DNA of 64,000 bases, taken from the NCBI GenBank assembly GCA_963797475.1, contig CAWCPR010000001.1, positions 2,356,001 to 2,420,000 on the forward strand, written 5' to 3'. Below the pieces are notes generated by a model that worked only from the letters and a program-made list of their open reading frames with translations, searched no databases and had not been told where the DNA came from. Position 1 is the stretch's first letter, and each line of letters starts with the position of its first letter. Below, piece after piece: positions 58,650 to 64,000 of the stretch. This DNA is from CAWCPR01 sp963797475. Its GTDB lineage: Bacteria; Chloroflexota; Anaerolineae; Anaerolineales; UBA4823. Made by a program: the position numbers and the translations under genes.

Positions 58650-59945
58650 TTATTTCTCTTCGATCGTCACTTTCTGGATCTCGTCCCCCGCGGGCAGGTT
58701 CATATTTTGAGAGGGATCGCGCGGGGTGAGCTGTTGCACGACATCCATCCCGGAAACGACCTGCCCAAAAATAGTATAGCCGCCGTCCAGATTGGGGGTG
58801 GGGGCCATAGTGATGAAAAACTGGCTGCCATTGGAGCCCGGACCGGCGTTCGCCATACCCAGAATGCCGGCTTTGTCAAATTTCAGATCGGGTGAGACTT
58901 CGTTGTCAAAAGTATAACCGGGACCGCCGAACCCGCTGGCAGTTGGGTCGCCAGCCTGGGCAATGTATCCGGGGAGAACGCGGTGGAAGGTCACGCCGTC
59001 AAACCAGCCATTTTCCGCCAGGAAGACGAAATTATCGACCGCCAATGGTGTCTTATTGGCGTAAAGCTCTAAAACAATATCCCCTTTGACGGTTTGCAGA
59101 GTGGCGAAGTACTGCCTGGCCTGATCGATAACCACCGGCGGGCAGGTGGTGAACTGCTTCTTCTCCAGCAGGATCAGGTTCACGACTGTGGATATGTTGG
59201 CATAATTCAGCGGCCCCTGGTAAGGCTGACCGTTAAACAATAAGAATGGTGTGCCAGGCAGGCCGATGGCCTGGTTCCGCTCCCAGGCTTCCTGGGCTTT
59301 GGCGGCATTCGCATCGCTGTTCAAATCCGTTGTGAAGGCATCCTTGTCCAGCCCCAGCTCACCAGCCCGCGCCGTGACCCAATCTTTGAAAAGATCGATC
59401 GACAAACCGGACCATTCCGCCTGGCGCTCGAACAGCAGGTCGTGCATCGGCCAGAAACTACCCTGTGCGCCGGCGGCTTCGGCGGCGACAGAGGCGATGG
59501 CGGCCTTATCGTGGATCGAGACCAGGGGAAAATGGCGGTAAACCACTCGCAGATCGTCCGGGTGTTCCTGCTCCAAACGCGACAGGATCGGCTCGATGCC
59601 CGCACAGCTTGGGCACTGGAAGTCCGAATACTCCATGATGGTCACGAAGGCATTTTCCGCCCCTCTCACCCAGTCTTGTTCGCCCACTGGCGGGAAGAGC
59701 GATTGCACGGTCGGCCCTGGCGTCGGCTGCTGGCTGACAACCGTACAGGCCATCTGAGCGCCTGAGGAGGTGGGGGCGGGCGTTTTCTCCTCGACCACGG
59801 TGGGCGCCGCTGAGACCGGTGTAAATGTCGGGGTGCTGGCTTGTGGAGTTGCTGCCTGGCAGGCAGCCAGTACCAACGCCAACGATAAAACTGCAATTAA
59901 TGGTTGTTTTAACATTTGCTTTTTCTTGGATGAATCTCTTTTCAT
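58650..59945 (-). CDS. Thioredoxin-cyclophilin fusion lipoprotein
   Basis: The N-terminus has a lipobox (ALVLAACQ), so the protein is membrane-anchored and acts outside. After a Thr/Pro-rich linker, residues ~90-270 are a DsbA-like thioredoxin domain with the CxxC of FQCPSCAGIE and cis-Pro of GTPFLL. Residues ~280-431 are a cyclophilin with FHRVLPGYIAQAGDP, NGSQFFITMAP and YTIFGQVVSGMDV. The two would form disulfides and isomerise proline bonds in exported proteins. The fusion of both in one lipoprotein is uncommon in well-studied bacteria. Confidence 0.92.
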   Translation of the reverse strand: MKRDSSKKKQMLKQPLIAVLSLALVLAACQAATPQASTPTFTPVSAAPTVVEEKTPAPTSSGAQMACTVVSQQPTPGPTVQSLFPPVGEQDWVRGAENAFVTIMEYSDFQCPSCAGIEPILSRLEQEHPDDLRVVYRHFPLVSIHDKAAIASVAAEAAGAQGSFWPMHDLLFERQAEWSGLSIDLFKDWVTARAGELGLDKDAFTTDLNSDANAAKAQEAWERNQAIGLPGTPFLLFNGQPYQGPLNYANISTVVNLILLEKKQFTTCPPVVIDQARQYFATLQTVKGDIVLELYANKTPLAVDNFVFLAENGWFDGVTFHRVLPGYIAQAGDPTASGFGGPGYTFDNEVSPDLKFDKAGILGMANAGPGSNGSQFFITMAPTPNLDGGYTIFGQVVSGMDVVQQLTPRDPSQNMNLPAGDEIQKVTIEEK

Positions 59946-59975
59946 TTATTCCTGGCCAGGGGCATTGCGCTCAAC

Positions 59976-60049
59976 GGAATTCTCCATAAAACAGGCGTTA
60001 TCAAACAATTTTACCAAGCAAAACCAAATCTTTTATCAAGGAGAATTCC
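59976..60049. repeat. Inverted repeat between lipoprotein and protease genes
   Basis: GGAATTCTCC (59976-59985) and GGAGAATTCC (60040-60049) are perfectly complementary, and each is flanked inward by ATAAAA and TTTTAT. The stop codon of the protease gene lies within the right arm. It may form a large loop in RNA or a two-site operator. Confidence 0.4.
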
Positions 60050-61310
60050 CGCCCACCGCCTTCTGGAGTTGGTCGAAGGTCCACATCCAGGAAATTCGGT
60101 TCAGAAAAACTGCCAGGTTGGGACTACCGGCGCGCAGCGCACGCACCGCCGCGCCCACGGGATCCACGCCTGCCGCTCCACCGGGCTGGTCGGCGTACGC
60201 GCCATAAAATGCGAAATATGCCTGGTTGAGCTTGCGGATATGGTAGCCGTGGTCCCAAAAGAACACCCGCCGCGCCTCCATGTAATCCTCAGCCTCTTGG
60301 ATTTTGCCATCCGCCAGCAGGGCGTCGACCTGCAGGCGTGTGGTGTGCATTTCGGCGCGGAAATCGAAGATCGGGGCGGCAGGGGCCGTCTCGGTTTTGC
60401 CGCCTGAGCTCGCCGGAGGTGGGGGCTTCGGCGCAAACTCCGGGTAGTAGCGCTCGATCACCGCCTTTCCAATCTCCTTGCCGGCAATCGAGGCCGTGGT
60501 TTCATTCATGGTGCGCAGCTCGGGACTGGCGTAGTAGTTCACGCCCAACGGGCGCAGGGTAAGGAAATTGTGCGTCCACTCGTGCGCCACCGTCTCGCAC
60601 AACCAGTTCAAATCGCCGGTCTGGGCGACCATGGTTGGGTAAACGCCCACACCTCCAATTCCCACTACCAGAGAAGAGGCATTTAATGCCCGGTCCACCT
60701 TGTTCTCCAACTCGGCGCTTTGGGCGACAGACAGGTCTGGCGCCAGGGAGATATCTGACTCCTGGCGGATCACATCCCGCGGGCTGATGATCAACGCCTG
60801 GGGGAGCGGCGTGCTGTGATACATCACCGGCGGCAGCGGCTGGCCTCCCAGGGTAAGCCCCATGCTGGCTGCCATACTTCCGATCTGGCTTTGCAGGATC
60901 GCCTCAGCCAGCGGGCCAATCTGCCGCCTGCGGGCTTGCAAATCGCCGATATGCTTTTGCAGCACGGCCGAGGCCGATTTCGGATCGGAGACATTGGGGT
61001 CGGCGTAAATGTCGGTAAGCTGCGCCTGAGAGCGCTGCAAGTCATTCACCAGGTCCACATATTCGAGAACGATCTCGTGACGATTGCCGGCAGAAATGTA
61101 ATCGCTCGTCCCGAGGGCGATCTGGTTGGCTTTGACCCACAGTGCATCAAAAATCCAGCTCACGTAATCAAACTCGATATCGCGAGTAAACTCCCGGGCG
61201 CGCTCGGTAAAGTCGCCGGGCGGCTGGCTGCTGCTTGCTAAAAGAACGGCGGTGACCGCTATGGCCACCACCAATCGGATTAACCGGCTAAACAGGACTC
61301 TGAGCTTCAT
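60036..61310 (-). CDS. Membrane-associated zinc metalloprotease-like protein
   Basis: ~424 aa. One N-terminal membrane helix (~10-28) then an extracytoplasmic domain with HExxH in TVAHEWTHNFL and a downstream Glu in NETTASIAGKEIGKAV as probable third ligand. No well-known family is certain. The start ATG is at 61310 (MKLRVLFSRL); the upstream open codons are GC-rich leader. It is upstream of the lipoprotein gene and ends in the inverted repeat. Confidence 0.75.
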   Translation of the reverse strand: MKLRVLFSRLIRLVVAIAVTAVLLASSSQPPGDFTERAREFTRDIEFDYVSWIFDALWVKANQIALGTSDYISAGNRHEIVLEYVDLVNDLQRSQAQLTDIYADPNVSDPKSASAVLQKHIGDLQARRRQIGPLAEAILQSQIGSMAASMGLTLGGQPLPPVMYHSTPLPQALIISPRDVIRQESDISLAPDLSVAQSAELENKVDRALNASSLVVGIGGVGVYPTMVAQTGDLNWLCETVAHEWTHNFLTLRPLGVNYYASPELRTMNETTASIAGKEIGKAVIERYYPEFAPKPPPPASSGGKTETAPAAPIFDFRAEMHTTRLQVDALLADGKIQEAEDYMEARRVFFWDHGYHIRKLNQAYFAFYGAYADQPGGAAGVDPVGAAVRALRAGSPNLAVFLNRISWMWTFDQLQKAVGGNSP

Positions 61311-61414
61311 TGCGGCTGATTCTACCACGCCGGGCCTGTGCACCTGCGGCCGCGGCTCACCTGCGATCCATCCCGTAAATTCCCTGGGAGCCTGGAATTC
61401 CCCCAAAATTGTCG

Positions 61415-61423
61415 TGCTATAAT
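61415..61423 (+). promoter_or_regulatory. Extended -10 promoter of the epimerase gene
   Basis: TGCTATAAT is a TG-extended consensus -10, about 57 bases before the ATG at 61480. No clear -35 box is present. The same TGCTATAAT occurs upstream of the DedA gene. Confidence 0.65.
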
Positions 61424-61479
61424 GCTTTGAAGGTGAATTCAGGTGTGCGAATTCAACCTGTTCAAGGCGGCAGGCTTAT

Positions 61480-62436
61480 ATGAACTTCCTAATCACCGGC
61501 GCAGCCGGGTTTTTGGGCTCAACTCTGGCAAATCACCTGGCGCGCGAGGGCCATCAAGTTCGCGCCTTAGACGACCTTTCCACCGGCGACTCGCAATCGC
61601 TCTCCCCGGATGTGCTTTTTACGCGTGGGGACGTCAACGACCGGCCCAAGCTGTGGACCTTGCTCCAGGAGGTGGACTGCGTTTTCCACCTGGCAGCGCG
61701 CGTCTCGGTGCCCGAATCCATCCTCTACCCGCGCGAATACAACGCTACGAACGTCGGAGGCACGGTCAGCCTGATGGAAGCCATGCGCGATGTGGGGGTG
61801 CGCCGGGTTGTTCTCATCTCTTCTGGCGCAGTTTACGGCGACCAGGGTGTCCAGCCTTTGAAAGAGAGCGCCGCGCCCAACCCACGCTCGCCTTACGCGG
61901 TATCGAAGCTGGCTGCTGAATATTACGTCCGCACGATCGGCGATTTATGGGGGATCGAAAATCTCAGCCTGAGGGTGTTCAACGCTTACGGGCCAGGGCA
62001 GCACCTGCCGCCCTCCCACCCGCCGGTCATCCCCAATTATCTACGCCAGGCGATGCGCAGCGGCACCCTGGTGATGCACGGCGATGGCTCGCAAACGCGT
62101 GACTACGTTTTCATCGATGATGTGGTAGCCGCGATGATCGCCGCAGCCACCGCCCCAGGCATTAACCAGATGACCATTAACATCGGCAGCGGGAGCGAGA
62201 CCAGCGTTCGCGAGCTGGTGCGGCTGGTGATGGAGATCACGGGCACCAATGCCGAAGTGATCAATAACCCGCGCACCGACCCAGGCGTCTCGCGCATGTG
62301 CGCTGACTTAGGCCTGGCCCGCGAAAAGCTGGGGTATTCGCCGCGCTTCTCCCTGGCGGAGGGCTTACGCCTTACCCTGGAACGGGATGCGCGCTTCCGC
62401 CAGGAGCCGCCCACCCGACCGGTGATCCGGGGCTAA
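61480..62436 (+). CDS. NAD-dependent sugar epimerase/dehydratase
   Basis: Extended SDR of 318 aa. GAAGFLGSTLANHL near the start binds NAD, DVNDRPKL follows, Ser in SSGAVYG and YAVSK give the catalytic pair. The closest sub-type is UDP-glucose 4-epimerase/dTDP-sugar enzymes, with VFNAYGPGQHLPPSHPPV and RDYVFIDD typical for that group. It could supply sugars for the glycan genes of this genome. Confidence 0.88.
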   Translation: MNFLITGAAGFLGSTLANHLAREGHQVRALDDLSTGDSQSLSPDVLFTRGDVNDRPKLWTLLQEVDCVFHLAARVSVPESILYPREYNATNVGGTVSLMEAMRDVGVRRVVLISSGAVYGDQGVQPLKESAAPNPRSPYAVSKLAAEYYVRTIGDLWGIENLSLRVFNAYGPGQHLPPSHPPVIPNYLRQAMRSGTLVMHGDGSQTRDYVFIDDVVAAMIAAATAPGINQMTINIGSGSETSVRELVRLVMEITGTNAEVINNPRTDPGVSRMCADLGLAREKLGYSPRFSLAEGLRLTLERDARFRQEPPTRPVIRG

Positions 62437-62534
62437 ACATCTTGCGTCGATGAGTCGCCGGCGGACAAAGTTCGCCCACGACCTGCGGCTGGCTGCAGGC
62501 CCGGAATCGCCTTTCAAGGCCGGAGGATGCGTTT

Positions 62535-63851
62535 ATGAGCGTGACTGTAGTGATCGGATCGCAATGGGGCGACGAAGCCAAGGGCAAGATCGTGGACCTG
62601 CTTTCAGAGAAAGCTGCCATCGTCGCCCGCTTTAACGGAGGCGACAACGCCGGACACACCGTCGTCAATCCGTTGGGCACCTTCAAGCTGCGCCTGACTC
62701 CGAACGGATTCTCGAACCCGAACGCCGCCTGCGTGATCGGCCCTGGTGTGGCTGTCAACCTGGCGACATTGATGGACGAAATCTTCAGCCTCGAGCAACT
62801 CGGCATCGAATTGCGCCAACGGCTGTGGGTCTCGCCGCGCTGTCATGTCGTCATGCCCTATCACCCGCTGTTGGAGGAAATTTTCGAAAGCGCCAGGGGC
62901 AAAGCTCGCACTGGCACGACCAAACGCGGTATGGGGCCGGTTTATGCCGATAAAGTCAGCTACAACGGCATCCGCCTGTACGATCTGGCGGATGAAGCCA
63001 CATTCGCCGAAAAATTGAGAGTCCAATTGGCGATTAAAAACCCGATCTTGCAAGCATTCGGCTTGCAGCCCCTCTCGCTGGAAGCCGTCTTGCAGGAGAA
63101 ATTGGATCAATTCGCCCAGGTCAGGCCGTGGGTCCGGGAGCCGTTCGGTCTGCTGCAGCAAGCGCTGGCTGCGCAAGAAGAAATCCTGCTGGAAGGCGCC
63201 CAGGCGGCCTTGCTGGATACCGATTGGGGCACCTATCCTTACAGCACCGCCTCCACTACCCTGGCAGGCGGGTCGGCAGCCGGCCTGGGGATTGCCCCGC
63301 GCTGGATCAGCCGGGTGATCGGCGTCGCCAAGGCCTACACCAGCCGGGTCGGGCGCGGCCCAATGCCAACCGAGCTATTCGATCAGGTGGGCGAAATCCT
63401 GCTTAAAGAAGGGCAGGAATACGGCACCGTGACAGGCCGGCCCAGGCGCTGCGGCTGGTTCGACGCCGAGCTGGTGCGCTTTTCGGCCCAGCTTAACGGG
63501 TTCAACGAAATCGCCCTCACCAAACTGGACGTTTTAGACAGCCTGCCATCCTTGAAAATCTGCACCGGGTACCGTCCCTGCTTGCCTCAAAACGGAGAAC
63601 CGGCAGCGGGGGAGGCTTCAGCGATGCATTACTGGCAGGGAGACGCCCGCTGGCTGGAAAGCTGCGAGCCGGTCTACCTGGAAATGGAGGGCTGGCAGCA
63701 GGATACCCATCCCATCCGCCGCTTCGCCGACCTGCCCCAGCCGGCCCGCCAATACGTGCGCAAAATTGAAGCGCTGGTTGGAACGCCGATCAGCCTGGTG
63801 TCGGTTGGGCCCGGACGGGATGAGATCATTCCCGTCCCGCCAGGGGGGTAA
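62535..63851 (+). CDS. purA: Adenylosuccinate synthetase PurA
   Basis: Catalyses the first step from IMP to AMP. Signature motifs: VVIGSQWGDEAKGKI (with catalytic Asp), NGGDNAGHTVV, GTTKRGMGPVYADK and SRVGRGPMPTE. 438 aa, normal length. GGAGG lies ten bases before the ATG. Convergent with the partial gene at the right edge. Confidence 0.96.
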   Translation: MSVTVVIGSQWGDEAKGKIVDLLSEKAAIVARFNGGDNAGHTVVNPLGTFKLRLTPNGFSNPNAACVIGPGVAVNLATLMDEIFSLEQLGIELRQRLWVSPRCHVVMPYHPLLEEIFESARGKARTGTTKRGMGPVYADKVSYNGIRLYDLADEATFAEKLRVQLAIKNPILQAFGLQPLSLEAVLQEKLDQFAQVRPWVREPFGLLQQALAAQEEILLEGAQAALLDTDWGTYPYSTASTTLAGGSAAGLGIAPRWISRVIGVAKAYTSRVGRGPMPTELFDQVGEILLKEGQEYGTVTGRPRRCGWFDAELVRFSAQLNGFNEIALTKLDVLDSLPSLKICTGYRPCLPQNGEPAAGEASAMHYWQGDARWLESCEPVYLEMEGWQQDTHPIRRFADLPQPARQYVRKIEALVGTPISLVSVGPGRDEIIPVPPGG

Positions 63852-63881
63852 TCCTGTCCCTGGCGGAGCCCGCCTGCCAGA

Positions 63882-64000
63882 TTATTGGTCCCCTTTAAGC
63901 TCAGAAACGCTCTCCCGGCTGCGGATTTGCTGCGCCAGGCGGCGCGCTCTTTCCGGAGCATTGCCCAGGTGCTGGCTGGCATCCATCAATTCGCGCAGGC
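63882..64000 (-). CDS. C-terminal part of an unidentified gene
   Basis: The last 38 codons of a minus-strand gene that enters from the right edge and stops at 63882. The sequence is helical and charged (MDASQHLGNAPERARRLAQ). Too short to identify; assigned because it is the cleanest reading in that frame and gives a plausible end 30 bases from purA. Confidence 0.5.
   Translation of the reverse strand, partial: LRELMDASQHLGNAPERARRLAQQIRSRESVSELKGDQ

Noticed and set aside
62450..62635. Short frame upstream of purA
   Set aside because: Overlaps the purA start out of frame and shows no ribosome site or recognisable motif.
63857..63877. Terminator between purA and the right-edge gene
   Set aside because: Only a five-pair stem (GGCGG/CCGCC) with no T run on either strand; too weak to call.
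1..64000. CRISPR arrays, insertion sequences, integrases
   Set aside because: No regularly spaced direct repeats and no transposase or integrase-like protein were found on reading.

Overview
The window looks like a chromosomal segment of a free-living, motile bacterium, most likely a member of the Chloroflexota (Anaerolineae-like). That placement is an inference from gene content: a chemotaxis set with CheC, CheD and two CheX but no CheZ, a DUF4349 protein beside an ECF-type sigma factor, a large GH63-like glycosidase, paired M16 peptidases, and a thioredoxin-cyclophilin lipoprotein. No rRNA or other phylogenetic marker is present to settle it. By eye the DNA is moderately GC-rich, except for an AT-rich island at about 53.1-56.5 kb.

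Layout. (1) 1-6318, minus strand: surface-glycan modification operon (TPR-glycosyltransferase, tandem sulfotransferase with a frameshifted TPR tail, GT2-FkbM-MptE-like fusion running off the left edge). (2) 6522-18191, plus strand: an M23 peptidase and a complete chemotaxis pathway (cheA, cheC, cheD, cheY, cheB, cheR, HDOD, cheX1, cheX2, cheW, mcp). CheA carries an MshEN-like double repeat, and the receptor has a whole sensor-like domain inserted at the tip of its signalling hairpin. (3) 18.3-34.7 kb: metabolic and housekeeping genes (GH1 glucosidase, surE, inositol monophosphatase-like, response regulator, HD hydrolase, hutI, aspartase/fumarase, three SDRs, GH63-like hydrolase, an ECF sigma/anti-sigma pair, an orphan ABC ATPase). 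(4) 34.8-36.4 kb: a membrane protein with an operator-like promoter and a tRNA-Phe/Gly/Cys operon. (5) 36.4-53.1 kb: a second sigma factor with a DUF4349 membrane protein, GT39-like and lectin-like genes, an MBL-fold hydrolase, mutY, M19 dipeptidase, an FAD/NAD(P) oxidoreductase, two M16 peptidases, acpS and a penicillin acylase-like enzyme. (6) 53.1-56.5 kb: AT-rich island with an AbiEi-like gene, a second AbiE module whose toxin gene is frameshifted, two very long perfect palindromes and a run of inverted repeats. (7) 56.5-64 kb: DedA, a PrsW-like protease split across two frames at a canonical UUUAAAC site, the thioredoxin-cyclophilin lipoprotein, a membrane zinc protease, a sugar epimerase, purA and a partial gene.

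How the genes fit together. The chemotaxis genes form an almost contiguous plus-strand block with ATGA-type overlaps; CheC and CheX proteins presumably replace CheZ as CheY-P phosphatases. The adjacent glycosyltransferase/sulfotransferase operon could decorate a surface structure, but no flagellar or pilus gene lies in the window to confirm this. The strongest candidates for something new are the chemoreceptor with a domain in its hairpin tip, the MshEN-like module in CheA, the palindrome-flanked AbiE island, and the -1 frameshift geometry in the PrsW-like gene. Three genes (2.77 kb, 55.49 kb, 57.84 kb) need a frame change to give a full-length product, so sequencing error has to be excluded for each.
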